From Flavobacterium sp. LPB0248 (GTDB lineage: Bacteria; Bacteroidota; Bacteroidia; Flavobacteriales; Flavobacteriaceae): 64,000 bases of DNA. The stretch spans positions 1,550,001-1,614,000 of the forward strand of contig NZ_CP058246.1 in assembly GCF_013388355.1 (NCBI RefSeq). Direction: 5' to 3'. The notes below the pieces were generated by a model that worked only from the letters and a program-made list of their open reading frames with translations, was not told the origin of the DNA and did not search any database. Shown in pieces: positions 8,901 to 18,184 of the stretch. Position 1 is the stretch's first letter. Every line of letters starts with the position of its first letter. The position numbers and the translations under genes are program-made.

Positions 8901-10003
8901 TTTATCTCATGCCCCAAAGCTGGCTGCGTTTTCCAGCTGTTGCCTGGAGCGGCCTGTTTCAGCACACGGTTCAGGGGTGAGGCCTCGAATGTTTTTTTGC
9001 TGAAGGGGTTAAGCGTGTTCTCATATTTTGGCGTATTGTAATAGCTCTTCACCGCTGCCAGGGGATCGGTCTGAAGAAGCCCTGCAGTGCCGGCTGCAGC
9101 ATAAGGCAGATACTCCTGCTCCTGTCTCCCATAATCATCATATGCCACATGGGTTACAACATCATTGAACTCATATCCTTTAGCCAGCCCCATGATGCTG
9201 GTCTGGGTGCCATCTGCCTTCTGCACTATCGGACTGTAAAAATACTGGCTCACATTTGCATCGGTTGAATAGTACAGATAGCTCCTGAAATAAGAATTAA
9301 CACTGCTGCCGCTCCATTTAAAGTCCGTGCCGTCTAATACTTTATTCCCTGTCGTGTCATAAACCCCGCTTACTCCGGAATAACCGCCTGTGTAGGAGGA
9401 AGGCTGGATCAGGCCAACCATCAGATACCAGGTGTCCAGAGCCGGCAGGCTGCCGTACCAGAAATAGGGGTTGTCGTTGGGCGATCCGTCCAAATTGACA
9501 ACATTCTGAGTCCCGTGGTAGGCAGTCCCGTTCTGGCCGCCGGTGCGCTTTACCCACACCGCATACTGGTAGGCCTTAGTCCTGTCAATGGAGATAAGGT
9601 CCGTATTCCAGCCTCCGTCGGCATCGCTGGCCGCATCATTCACGCAGCGCCACAATATGTCGGTGGCCCCGAAAGGATTTAGCCCATTGATCCTGACATT
9701 CTCCGAAGCCTGTCCGTTTGCATTAAAAAAAGGCGCCCCTCCACTGCCTAGAGTCCAGCTGCTTCGCCAGTCCAAAAGATTGGCTTTCGCTCCCTGGCCG
9801 ATGCCGATGGTCTGCTTCAGACGGCCTAGGCCGTCAAAATAGCTTATGCTCTTCTGAATATCGCTTTTGGAAAGCGTATTGTAGCTGCCGCTCTGCACAG
9901 GCTGCTGAGGAGCCTCAGTGTAGATGAAATTCTCATTGCTGAAAGTCTGGGCCTTCATAAATGAAACGGCCAATAATAACAGTATCGATAGATGCTTTTT
10001 CAT
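5957..10003 (-). CDS. RHS-repeat protein with DUF6443 N-terminus and variable toxin-like C-terminus
   Basis: About 1348 residues from the ATG at 10003, which begins a clear signal peptide MKKHLSILLLLAVSFMKAQ; the ORF is open further upstream. The N-terminus matches DUF6443 (SYFDGLGRLKQT) but is interrupted by about 180 residues rich in Trp/Tyr/Gly that look like a jelly-roll insertion. Many YD repeats follow, then the RHS-associated core (YYPFGLKHFGYN to YDPAIARFNGIDPL). The last about 230 residues match no family I know and are strongly AT-rich. Such tails are exchangeable toxins in this family. Followed by a lipoprotein candidate immunity gene. Confidence 0.88.
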   Translation of the reverse strand: MKKHLSILLLLAVSFMKAQTFSNENFIYTEAPQQPVQSGSYNTLSKSDIQKSISYFDGLGRLKQTIGIGQGAKANLLDWRSSWTLGSGGAPFFNANGQASENVRINGLNPFGATDILWRCVNDAASDADGGWNTDLISIDRTKAYQYAVWVKRTGGQNGTAYHGTQNVVNLDGSPNDNPYFWYGSLPALDTWYLMVGLIQPSSYTGGYSGVSGVYDTTGNKVLDGTDFKWSGSSVNSYFRSYLYYSTDANVSQYFYSPIVQKADGTQTSIMGLAKGYEFNDVVTHVAYDDYGRQEQEYLPYAAAGTAGLLQTDPLAAVKSYYNTPKYENTLNPFSKKTFEASPLNRVLKQAAPGNSWKTQPALGHEIKLDYKTNADSEVKQLIAVSSDRLSDLGFYEPSIAQNGTYGAGQLYRNVTKDENWTAAQPNLSDHTVEEFKDKEGRAVLKRTYNEGLPHDTYYVYDQYGNLSYVIPPMANGAFDESTLNDLCYRYKYDHRNRLVEKKLPGKEWEHIVYDKLDRPILTQDGNLKAVNKWLFTKYDAFSRPVYTGEYANAGSRKTLQGLADGSPAVSEQAQGAAAIGDVTAYYSNLSFPSTNIALNTISYYDGYNFDLIGPAPSAVLSYGITPVSSAKGLATGTKVRVLGTNNWITSVIYYDAKGRPIYNYSYNDYLQITEILKSRLDFVGRAKETASTHTRAGVATAVADAFTYDQMGRLLVHKQKINSQPEEIIASNTYDDLGQLASKGVGGKTSQNRLQNVDYTYNVRGWLKGINDASAMGSDLFAFQVSYDSPTAGTPLYNGNISQTFWRTANNDDSSLKNYNYSYDALNRLTFAADNLGHYNENPTYDKNGNIKTLFRNGNTVLGSPIFGAIDNLSYNYDAGNRLLSVEDASGNVEGFKNGSSTATEYGYDDNGNMTADANKGITGISYNYLNLPTQVILAGGTISYVYDAAGVKQRKTVGTKVTDYSNGYQYENNVLQFFPQPEGYVAHNDGIFSYIYQYKDHLGNVRVSYGDANDDGIADSSEIIEENNYYPFGLKHFGYNGASVLGKGNSRAQKYKFNGMEESQELGLNLLHPTKFRTYDPAIARFNGIDPLADKSNNITPYSFVMNNPILYSDLTGADTTKLREIVVYTKKQVNKAYNWFTGANVGYTGSGWGHGLRRSLANQIGIGNRANNIFELGLQSQLQAKQVNLGGSLLDKIKEDEGMIKFQNDIIKTLKTDPRFKNLQFVMKGKGVVEFGGKRWSSSNEDWGALGNNNPIFHGETWAVGGNQLTWVTRHASMSYSATVKSDGTIVIDFQLKDTFDLSGQKGRSEAYNNISNTAGFMYHDVVGGNSEMQINANWQIENKN

Positions 10004-10079
10004 GCATTGGTATTTTATGTTTGAAATTAAATCTGTTTTATAAATCCTATACCCGTCCGAATATCCGATCCCAACCATA

Positions 10080-13000
10080 TTAATTAGAATTGGACCAGTA
10101 CGTTAATGGACCCCCAGGGGTTAGGGAGTAGGCTAAAGTCATACGGGAAGTGGCAGCGCTACCCCCGTAACTTCCCGAAATAGGCACACTTCCCGGGCTC
10201 ATAATATAATAAGTGGACGATATTACATTCTGAGCATATTGTGTAAAACTGGCACCTACTGACACAGTGGTGCCATTTATATTTACACCGCCACCGCCAC
10301 CGCCAGAAGACGACCCTGCCGAATTAATCACAACATACACATAAATCGGAACCCCGAGGTTATTCTCTAATGTTCCTGCAATTGATGATCCTAAAGCTAC
10401 AGGATAGGTTCCTGATGTCTTATAAACTCCGCTGGGGCGGGTTTTAGTAGCCATGCTCACAGAAGCGGACGGTACTCCATCCATAACTCCGTTAAAAGCT
10501 GATACCTGAATGTTATAGGATGTCCCCGCAGACAGGCCTGAAACAGAACCTGAAGTAGCGGCTGCATCTACAGTGCCAGCATGCGAACCGTTATTGTAGA
10601 TCTTATAAGATACTGCACCTGAAACTGCAGTCCATGAAAAACTTACCGACGAGGAAGTTGATCCAGTAAAACTAAGTCCTGAGGGTGCAGGCAATATCGT
10701 TGACATTGGAACTATAGGAGACAAAACACCGTCACCCCATACATTATAAGCCCGAACCTGAATATTGTACGATGTTCCTGGGACAAGACCGTAGAGTTTG
10801 CCTGAAGTGATGCCTGGTCCCCCTGAGCCGCCTAATACAGCGCCGTCTCTCAAAATCCTGTATCCTGACGCACCGGGAACCGCATCCCAGGACAAAGTAA
10901 TAGTAGATGTGTCTGCAGTTGAAAAGACCACTCCTGAAGGAGCGGGAAGCACTGTAGACATTATAGTGCTCGGGCCGAAACTTTCTCCCGATGAATTAAA
11001 AGCGCTTATTTTAATGCTGTAGCCGGTATTAATCCCTAAACCTGTTAAAGTACCGTTTGTACTGTAAACCGTAGCGGCTTCCTGATCATTTTTATATATT
11101 TTATATCCTGCGGCTCCCGCTGCCGCTGTCCAAGAAAAATTTATGCTCGATTCATCTGCATTCAAAAAAGCAAGCGCTGCTGGAGCAGCTGGTCTGGTAA
11201 GCATTAAAACTGGGACAGATTCAACCCCAGCACCCCAGCTATTGTAAGCTTGGATTTTCACCTCATAGCTAGTTCCAGGAGAGAGGCCTGATAAAGAACC
11301 GCTCGCAGCCGCCACAGAATTATCCGCTACGCCGTTTTTGATTATTCTGTAGCCCGTGGCGCCAGGTGCTGCGTTCCAAGTGAAATTTAATGAAGAATCA
11401 GAAACGCTGCTTAATGCCGGCGCCGCTGCTGTATCTGGAACTGTTCCCATAGGCACAGGAACCGACAGCACTCCGCTGCCTGAAACATTAGCGGCACACA
11501 CCTGCACGCTGAAAGCGGAGGCAGCTGTTAGTCCGCTTATGAAGCCTGACACTGCAGGTGCAGCTACTGAGCTTACATGTAAACCGTCTTTATAGATGTA
11601 ATATTCAGAAGCTCCTGTAACCGGTGCCCATGAAAAATTAACAGTTGAAGCCGTCGCATTTAAAAACGAAAGCCCTCCAAGAGCTGCCGGGCGCGTGCTC
11701 ATAATGGCAGAAGCGCTTAATGCCCCGTAACCGGAAGCATTGACAGCCTGTATCTGAACAGTGTAGGCAGTTCCAGAGGCAAGACCCGATAAAGAGCCGG
11801 AAGTTGATGGTGCTGTTACAGAGCCCACATAAGCCCCATTTCGGTAAATTCTATATTCCAGAGCATCGCCGACTGATCCCCATGAAAAATCCAGTGAAGC
11901 ATCCGAGGCACTTACAAGAAATGGAGCGCCAGGTGCTGCCGGAAGCGTGCTCATTGATACAGGAGCGCTCAATGGTCCGTCCCCAGCTGCATTAAATGCG
12001 CGGATCTGGATACTATATGATGTTGATGCTGCCAGATCAGATAAAGAACCAGCAGTTATGGGAGCATACACTGAGGTGGCATATCCGCCGTTTCTGTAAA
12101 TTTTATATTCTGAGGCACCTGCGACAGCGTTCCATGAAAAATTCACTGAACTGGCTGAAGCCCCTGTTAAAGATAATCCTGCAGGAGCAGCTGGAGGCTC
12201 TGTGCAGATCCCATTGGCATCAGCAAAAATCTGGCCGTTAGCGGCTATCTCGCTATCTGCCTGCGCATCTGCATCAGCCTGCGATATCTTTGAAGAATAG
12301 ATGCCTGCCGGAACGGAATAGGTGCAGGAGCCTCCGACAGATCCTGCTCCGCATGTCTGTCTTGTAAAAACAGCACTTTTAGAAACATTTTTATACAATA
12401 TCACTTCGCCTGAACCAATGCTGCAGTCCGTCTGCTGCCCTAAATAGTTATAGCAGAATCGCTGAAGCACATTGTAATCTGTGTCTTTTATATACTGAAG
12501 CCTATTGAAATTATCATATTCATAATAGGTTATCAAGCCTTTAGGATCTGTAATACTGCTTACTCCAACAAGAGGTTTGTAGGTATAAGTTGTCACCAAT
12601 GCATTAGGTAAGCCATCACGCAATTTTTGCAGCTCATTTCGCAAAGAATTATCGTCAGCAGCATTATCTAAAATAGATTGGGAAATTAGAGCTCCTGCTT
12701 GTGCTAAAGCAGCATTCTCAATCTTTGCTACAGGATACTGCGATTTATAGTCCCACAAAAAAACACAGGGAGCACCTGATTCTGTAGAATATTGGGTTAA
12801 ATTCCCATTAAGGTCATAAGAATCAAAATTTATATTTTTCTTATAATGAGATCCGCTTACAGCTGAGCCCCCAAATTTGTCAAAAGTAGATTCAGTTGGA
12901 AAATTATTCAATGCTAGAGAATAAGAACTCTTTGGATAATAACCTATCTTACTTGTTCCTGTTGTAAAATCAATCAATTGGATTGATCCGTAAGTGGTTA

Positions 13001-15803
13001 GATTTGCGCTTGTAACAATATTTCCTTCTAATGTAATGGTTTCAACTGGTTTATCGATTATGTTTAATGACTTCATTTCAGAGTAAACTGCAGTATTATA
13101 ATCTACAGGATAAGTAATCTTTTGCTGAACAACATTTCCTTTACTGTTTTGGCTACTAATACTATTGATCTTAAAATTGCTGGAGTTATATCCGTAATTC
13201 GTTATTTTTGAAATTGAAGAAGAACTGTTATTTGTATCATAGAAATAATCAAAACTAGTGTCATATTGAAGCCTCCACCATTCGGGTTTGATTTTATAGT
13301 AGTTCAATTCTAAAATTGAAGGGATTATTGTTGATATATTAAGGAAATAAATATCAGAGGTCTGAACTTTTTCATAGCTATTGATCTTTTTAGAAACGAT
13401 TTTATCATTATTATAGTTTTGCTCTTCTTCTAACAAACCATTTCCAAAAAAAGGCTCAAGCGGTGTTCTGGGATTCGTTTTTTTTGTCGAATCCATATTT
13501 CTGAACTTACTTATGATTGAGGAAGTATTGCCAAGAGTATCTGAAACTGATTCCTTTACGCAAGAGTATCCAACGACCGCACCGCTATTAGATTCTTCGA
13601 GCGGATAAATGCTTGATGATTCAAGAATAAATTCAGTAGAAAAAGGTTTAAAGGCAGTTGAATAGTATGTATAAGTTGGAGGCACGAGTAATTTGCCGCT
13701 TGATTCTAAACTATTAAAATCTTTAAAGTATTCAAAAACTCTGGTGGTACTCTCAGATATTACTTTTTTAATTCGAACTCCAGCTCCATTAATTTCTTTT
13801 TTTATTGGCATATTTTTAATGCCAGTAAATTTCGCCTTTGCGCTGACTTCAAAATTTTGCGCATTAGAGGAAACGCTTATTCGATATCTCCCTGGCTGGA
13901 GCTCAATTTCTTCATTATAGCTATGAGCATAATCGCCTAAAATAAATCTATATTGCTGACTAAAATTCCCTCCTCCATCTACCCTTGAAATATTACCAAA
14001 AACAAGTGGATTTCCGCTTCCATCCACTGGAACTGTATAACCTGTTGGATTACTGCCCCACGGATGGTATTCAAACATAAAACTTATTTTTGTCGTTTTA
14101 TCGATTTGAATATATTCAAATGGATGATTAGTGGGACAGCCTGTACAATTTTGGGCATCTGCATAATCTACTACTGAGTACTCGATATCATCAAATACAT
14201 CTTCATAAGCTATAAATCCTGCATTACTGGATAAAGTCAAATCAAAACGATTTGGTTCATATTGAAAAGTCACTAATCCTTTTGTTGGATATTGAATAGA
14301 AGTTAGCATTCCAGTTTCCAGTACCGCTGGATTACAATCTCTATTTGCGCCTTCATAATATTTAGGGGCATAATATTTTGAAAGGTCCTGCTGGACCAAC
14401 CTTGGAATAAAATAGGGCAGCCTATAAGTATTTCCCTGTGTGCCTTCAATAATATTTGACAAATTCGTTTGTGCATTGTAATATCCCCAATGGTCAACGC
14501 TGTTTGAGTTTTTCCATGGCAGGCCATTAGGGTTATTATAGTTGAAATTGTATTCTTTATCATCTATTACAACTTTATCAAGCTTTAATCTAAGGCTGTA
14601 GTGTTTATTCAGATTATTAATATCTTGAGCATTAAAATAAGATTGATAAAACTTTACATTATTGATGATTCTATTTTTATCATCCTTTACTGTTATCATA
14701 TCAATTTTTAAAGATTTAGCAATATCAGTTTTAATATCCTCTCTATTCAAATAAGAAAAATTTATTGAGCCGCCATTCCAGGTAATAGCATTTAAATAAG
14801 ATTCTACATTATTTAGTGATGAACTAATTGAATATTGCTTATTACGCTCCATCATTTCTTGCACTCCATTTCCCGAGGAATTGATAAAATCTTCTTCTCG
14901 TCTAACCGAAATTGCCCCATGGCTCCAAGATCCAGAATTGAGACTCAAATAATTAAAATTTATGCTTTTTCCATTTGGCAGTACAATCTGACTAAGAAAC
15001 CAACTCGAAATATATTGTTCACTTGCTGAACCACCCTCTATAAAGGGGGTATTTGGATTATAATGGTCAGCAGTAAAAGAATATGGAGTTGTGTATTCTT
15101 TTTGAGCAAATTTATAAACTGTACCGTCGTTGGCTACTGCCTCCCACGAAAATGAATCGATCACCTTTATTTTTAAGCCACATTCAGGTGTGTATAATGT
15201 TGTGCTGCCATCTTTATTTATAACAAATTTCCCGGAATACTGTCCAAAATTAAAGGAATACAAATCTGACTCCGTATCTGCTTTTAGCTCATAGATGTTT
15301 TTGCTCCCATAAGGAGGATTTTGCATATTCGTTACAAACAAAAAAGGATCTAGTACAGTTGGATTTCCTAGTGTAGCATAAGGATCCGCAATCATAATTC
15401 CTGAAACATCACCAAATGCAGGCAAATTAGGGGATCTTAAAAATCCGGCCTTTTCAGGACGTACACTAAAATCATCTAACCCCTTAACTTGTCTGGTAAT
15501 AACGCCACCGGCATTTAATGCCCAGCCCAATCCCACAGAACTAGACTCCTGGGCAGCTTTTATACCTGAAGCATGATAACTTATGCTAATTGGCAATTGA
15601 AATTCCGCTATATTTATGGTATAAATCGGCACGGAAATGCTGGGTACACCGGAATATTTTGAGATGGGAATATCTGCGTACTTTGCCAGCGCAGCTGCAT
15701 TTGGAGCAGGCGGTGTTAACTGAGGCGCACTTTGTGCATTTAAAGAAAATCTTGTGAATAGTGCAATTAAAAAATAAAAGATAAAGATTAAATTTCTGTT
15801 CAT
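10080..15803 (-). CDS. Giant exported RHS-like protein with DUF5977 and seven FN3 domains
   Basis: About 1907 residues from the ATG at 15803, with a signal peptide ending near SLNAQ. The N-terminal about 1000 residues contain PISISYHASGIK and VGLGWALNAGG, typical of the RHS/SpvB-like proteins of Flavobacteria, and a few YD-type repeats (YYEYDNFNRLQYI). A DUF5977 segment follows (FTRQTCGAGSVGGSCTYSVP, then SQADADAQADSE), then seven fibronectin type III repeats (about residues 1204-1790) and a Gly/Ser-rich end. The next gene, another RHS protein, starts 76 nt later on the same strand, so the two probably act together at the cell surface. Partner role is inferred. Confidence 0.85.
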   Translation of the reverse strand: MNRNLIFIFYFLIALFTRFSLNAQSAPQLTPPAPNAAALAKYADIPISKYSGVPSISVPIYTINIAEFQLPISISYHASGIKAAQESSSVGLGWALNAGGVITRQVKGLDDFSVRPEKAGFLRSPNLPAFGDVSGIMIADPYATLGNPTVLDPFLFVTNMQNPPYGSKNIYELKADTESDLYSFNFGQYSGKFVINKDGSTTLYTPECGLKIKVIDSFSWEAVANDGTVYKFAQKEYTTPYSFTADHYNPNTPFIEGGSASEQYISSWFLSQIVLPNGKSINFNYLSLNSGSWSHGAISVRREEDFINSSGNGVQEMMERNKQYSISSSLNNVESYLNAITWNGGSINFSYLNREDIKTDIAKSLKIDMITVKDDKNRIINNVKFYQSYFNAQDINNLNKHYSLRLKLDKVVIDDKEYNFNYNNPNGLPWKNSNSVDHWGYYNAQTNLSNIIEGTQGNTYRLPYFIPRLVQQDLSKYYAPKYYEGANRDCNPAVLETGMLTSIQYPTKGLVTFQYEPNRFDLTLSSNAGFIAYEDVFDDIEYSVVDYADAQNCTGCPTNHPFEYIQIDKTTKISFMFEYHPWGSNPTGYTVPVDGSGNPLVFGNISRVDGGGNFSQQYRFILGDYAHSYNEEIELQPGRYRISVSSNAQNFEVSAKAKFTGIKNMPIKKEINGAGVRIKKVISESTTRVFEYFKDFNSLESSGKLLVPPTYTYYSTAFKPFSTEFILESSSIYPLEESNSGAVVGYSCVKESVSDTLGNTSSIISKFRNMDSTKKTNPRTPLEPFFGNGLLEEEQNYNNDKIVSKKINSYEKVQTSDIYFLNISTIIPSILELNYYKIKPEWWRLQYDTSFDYFYDTNNSSSSISKITNYGYNSSNFKINSISSQNSKGNVVQQKITYPVDYNTAVYSEMKSLNIIDKPVETITLEGNIVTSANLTTYGSIQLIDFTTGTSKIGYYPKSSYSLALNNFPTESTFDKFGGSAVSGSHYKKNINFDSYDLNGNLTQYSTESGAPCVFLWDYKSQYPVAKIENAALAQAGALISQSILDNAADDNSLRNELQKLRDGLPNALVTTYTYKPLVGVSSITDPKGLITYYEYDNFNRLQYIKDTDYNVLQRFCYNYLGQQTDCSIGSGEVILYKNVSKSAVFTRQTCGAGSVGGSCTYSVPAGIYSSKISQADADAQADSEIAANGQIFADANGICTEPPAAPAGLSLTGASASSVNFSWNAVAGASEYKIYRNGGYATSVYAPITAGSLSDLAASTSYSIQIRAFNAAGDGPLSAPVSMSTLPAAPGAPFLVSASDASLDFSWGSVGDALEYRIYRNGAYVGSVTAPSTSGSLSGLASGTAYTVQIQAVNASGYGALSASAIMSTRPAALGGLSFLNATASTVNFSWAPVTGASEYYIYKDGLHVSSVAAPAVSGFISGLTAASAFSVQVCAANVSGSGVLSVPVPMGTVPDTAAAPALSSVSDSSLNFTWNAAPGATGYRIIKNGVADNSVAAASGSLSGLSPGTSYEVKIQAYNSWGAGVESVPVLMLTRPAAPAALAFLNADESSINFSWTAAAGAAGYKIYKNDQEAATVYSTNGTLTGLGINTGYSIKISAFNSSGESFGPSTIMSTVLPAPSGVVFSTADTSTITLSWDAVPGASGYRILRDGAVLGGSGGPGITSGKLYGLVPGTSYNIQVRAYNVWGDGVLSPIVPMSTILPAPSGLSFTGSTSSSVSFSWTAVSGAVSYKIYNNGSHAGTVDAAATSGSVSGLSAGTSYNIQVSAFNGVMDGVPSASVSMATKTRPSGVYKTSGTYPVALGSSIAGTLENNLGVPIYVYVVINSAGSSSGGGGGGVNINGTTVSVGASFTQYAQNVISSTYYIMSPGSVPISGSYGGSAATSRMTLAYSLTPGGPLTYWSNSN
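10440..12200 (-). repeat. Seven tandem FN3-coding repeats
   Basis: About 250 bp per unit. Each unit encodes a motif like PAAPxxLxFxxxxxSSxNFSW ending in YxIxVxAxNxxGxG. The units are GC-richer than the N-terminal half of the same gene. Tandem similarity makes copy-number change and assembly collapse possible. Confidence 0.8.
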
Positions 15804-15812
15804 ACTAGGCAT

Positions 15813-16958
15813 AGGTTAGAATTGATCTGGACTATAAAATCGTTTGTTTTTTTAAAATTTAAACCAATAAAACATATGTTTATTAACAAATAAACATACA
15901 TAATCACACTAAAAGTGTTAAAAAAAATTACAAGAGCCAATGTAAAAATATTTCACATCAAATAATTACGGGATTCCACATTTGAGGTTAAAAATTTTAA
16001 CAGTACTAATAAAACTAAGGAGAAGGGCTGTTTTTTTTTTTACATAATCAGCAATGTAACGGAGTAATCTCTAAATAGATAGCGGCTCTTTGCAATACTT
16101 GCTGAAAAAAGTAAAATCAAGCCTGATTCGAAGAAAAAAGGCTTCATATCCAGCTTTTCATAATGGGTCTGATATTTTAAGAACCTTTTACCACTATCAT
16201 TTCTGATGAAATTGCAGAAGTATTAACTGCTTTTTTTTTTTAAAGTCTAAAATCACATAATTTTTATACGCAAGTTTACTAAATAGAAAATCATAGAAGT
16301 TTTTAAGTCTAAGCAGAAAAACCATACATCAAATCAAACTGCTTTGGATGAATGGCCTCATGTTAAATCATTAGGGAGAAATAACCATTACATAACGTTT
16401 CGATTAAATCTACAGACCGCTCCAGCCAGCTTCTCTTTCAATGGTCCAATCCAAAAATAAAAACAATCTAATAAAAAATAAAAACACTAACCACGCCAGC
16501 TAATTCACTGTGGCCAACCAAGCAAAAACTGAAAATAAAATAAACCTAGTGTTTTATTGCTCAAAACCAAAAGTAAATCTTCAAAAAATTGGTCAGATAT
16601 TTGAATGCCTCGCAGGCTTACTACAAAAAAGAAGGCCTGCAAAGTGCATATCTTGCAGGCTATTTTATGGTTCGAAAATCCGTTTGATTTCTTATTTTTT
16701 TTTACAAAATCTCAATATTTACAAGTAATTTTGTTTCAAATCCCATCAAGGTATTTTTACATCAATTTTATCGTAAATATTATTCTTAAATTCGTTTTCA
16801 TCTTTTTTCAAATATAAAATCAAGCCAACGTTAGGATATTACAGCGGGTTTGTGATTAAATTAAGCCTATTCTTCGGATTTTTCAAATCATTCAAATACA
16901 AAACCAGATTTTCATTAAACCAATTGCCCACATCCGTTGTAGTAGCTGTTGACGGTTG
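15813..16958. other. Long non-coding region upstream of the RHS operon
   Basis: No supported gene in about 1.1 kb. It should contain the RHS operon promoter. There is an inverted repeat GCCTGCAA/TTGCAGGC at about 16640-16667. The phrase AGATATTTGAATGC at about 16590 recurs near 18000 just before the proposed right end of element 1. Confidence 0.5.
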
Positions 16959-17763
16959 TTATTTCTTTAGATACTCAAACTTTGCTTTTCCACGTAACTT
17001 AAAATCTTTTTCGCAAGATACTCTACCTAAATTCCTAATCTCTTTAATTGAATCTTTGTTGTCGTAATAATATTCAGTTAAAAACTCTACATATTGATTT
17101 GGATTTGTAATTTTTGAATAACTACTGTCTCTTTTGCTAAATAGTTTATTGTTTGGATAATATTTATAATAACTTCTCATTTGGTTTGTTTCACTAAAAA
17201 CCCAATCCTCTGTCTTTATTCTATTCAATTTGTCATTTAAATTGTGACTTTTTTGAAATTTGGCTATTTTCAAATATTGTTTTTTTTGAAACTTTTCCAT
17301 TTGAATATTCATACTTTATAGTTTCACGAAAACCAACTTCTGAAATAAGATTTCCAAATTCGTCATATTCAAAGGTTTTAATAACGTTTTCATTATCTGC
17401 TGGATTAACAATTTTTATTAAGTTGCCTTTTTCATTATAAAAGTATTTATTCTCCCTCATATTTAGAATAATGCAATTTCCCTTTCGTTTATAAACCGAT
17501 TTTGTTTCAGATAATTTGTTTTTTGAATTATAGAAATTAAAACTGTTATTATTAGTATTTATTAATCGGTCTTTTGAATCATATACACAAACTAATTTGC
17601 GCTCGCCACTTATTAATGAATCTTTTTCGTTTAGATATTTTACACTTTTAATTATTTGGTAAGATTTATTTTCTTCAGAATATCTCAATAAATTATTTTC
17701 TTCAATATTTCTGCACGAAATAAAACTGAAGACTAGAATTATTAAAATAATGTTTCTTTTCAT
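16959..17763 (-). pseudogene. Frame-disrupted RHS-like lipoprotein gene
   Basis: The 5' part (17233-17763, 176 codons) encodes a lipoprotein signal (LVFSFISC) and YD-like repeats such as FEYDEFGNLISEV. It then stops just after a homopolymer A run (minus strand, near 17251-17256). The next frame carries on smoothly with NLNDKLNRIKTEDWVF to a stop at 16959. A one-base slip in the run would join both into a protein of about 265 residues. Real decay, a sequencing error or programmed frameshifting cannot be told apart here. It could be an old immunity or RHS-fragment gene. Confidence 0.65.
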
Positions 17764-18010
17764 TACAGATTTTTATAATTACAACCAAATTAATGTAACA
17801 AAACTACACAAAGTCACCAAAATTTGGGTACATATGTATGATAAATTTCACACAATTATTTCACAACAAACTATAAAATGAACTTTTAATTTGATTGAGC
17901 TTTTTAGCAGTTTAAAGATTCGTTATAAAAGTAAAAAGAAGAAAAAATATTAAGAAGCGCATGATAAAATATTGTAATAATCCAAAATAATCTGGTTAGA
18001 TATTTGAATG

Positions 18011-18020
18011 CTTCCCGCTA
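18011..18020 (+). other. Candidate attR of element 1
   Basis: Ten bases identical to tRNA-fMet positions 1183-1192 (TTCCCGCTAC), followed 10 nt later by a terminator, as expected for a displaced tRNA 3' end. The match is short and the base before it differs, so this is a proposal only. Confidence 0.4.
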
Positions 18021-18026
18021 CTAAGT

Positions 18027-18057
18027 AAAAGCTTCAGAGAAATCTGGAGCTTTTTTT
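18027..18057 (+). terminator. Host-type terminator hairpin
   Basis: GCTTCAGA/TCTGGAGC stem with GAAA loop and T-run. The same hairpin family recurs at 26661-26689 and 29404-29432, and in decayed form near 20133, but not inside element 1. Confidence 0.75.
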
Positions 18058-18184
18058 GTTTTACTTTCTTTGAATTTCAAAATTCGGATACTCCTAAATA
18101 TTTACGTTTTAATAAGCAAAAAAAATGCGTAAAATCAGAGATATTTACGCAACTTTTATGTTGAATTCTTTGGAAATCGGGGAA

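Larger units (their letters stand above)
1119..18020. mobile_element. Integrated mobilizable element 1 (serine recombinase, mob genes, RHS cargo)
   Basis: Left end is the tRNA-fMet gene with the recombinase gene reading into it. Contents in order are recombinase, partner gene, palindromic non-coding block, mobC, relaxase, lipoprotein, two giant RHS genes, and a broken RHS-like lipoprotein gene. The proposed right end is 18011-18020, where a 10-bp copy of the tRNA 3' end (TTCCCGCTAC) is followed directly by a hairpin of the terminator family otherwise seen only in the host part of the window. No type IV secretion genes are seen, so transfer would need a helper. The right boundary is inferred. 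Confidence 0.6.
17764..18184. other. Intergenic region holding the proposed right end of element 1
   Basis: No gene seen. It contains TTCCCGCTAC at 18011-18020, equal to the 3' end of tRNA-fMet, and a terminator at 18027-18057. Confidence 0.5.

Noticed and set aside
11356..12241. Plus-strand frames across the FN3 region
   Set aside because: Shadows caused by the repetitive GC-richer coding sequence of the minus-strand gene.
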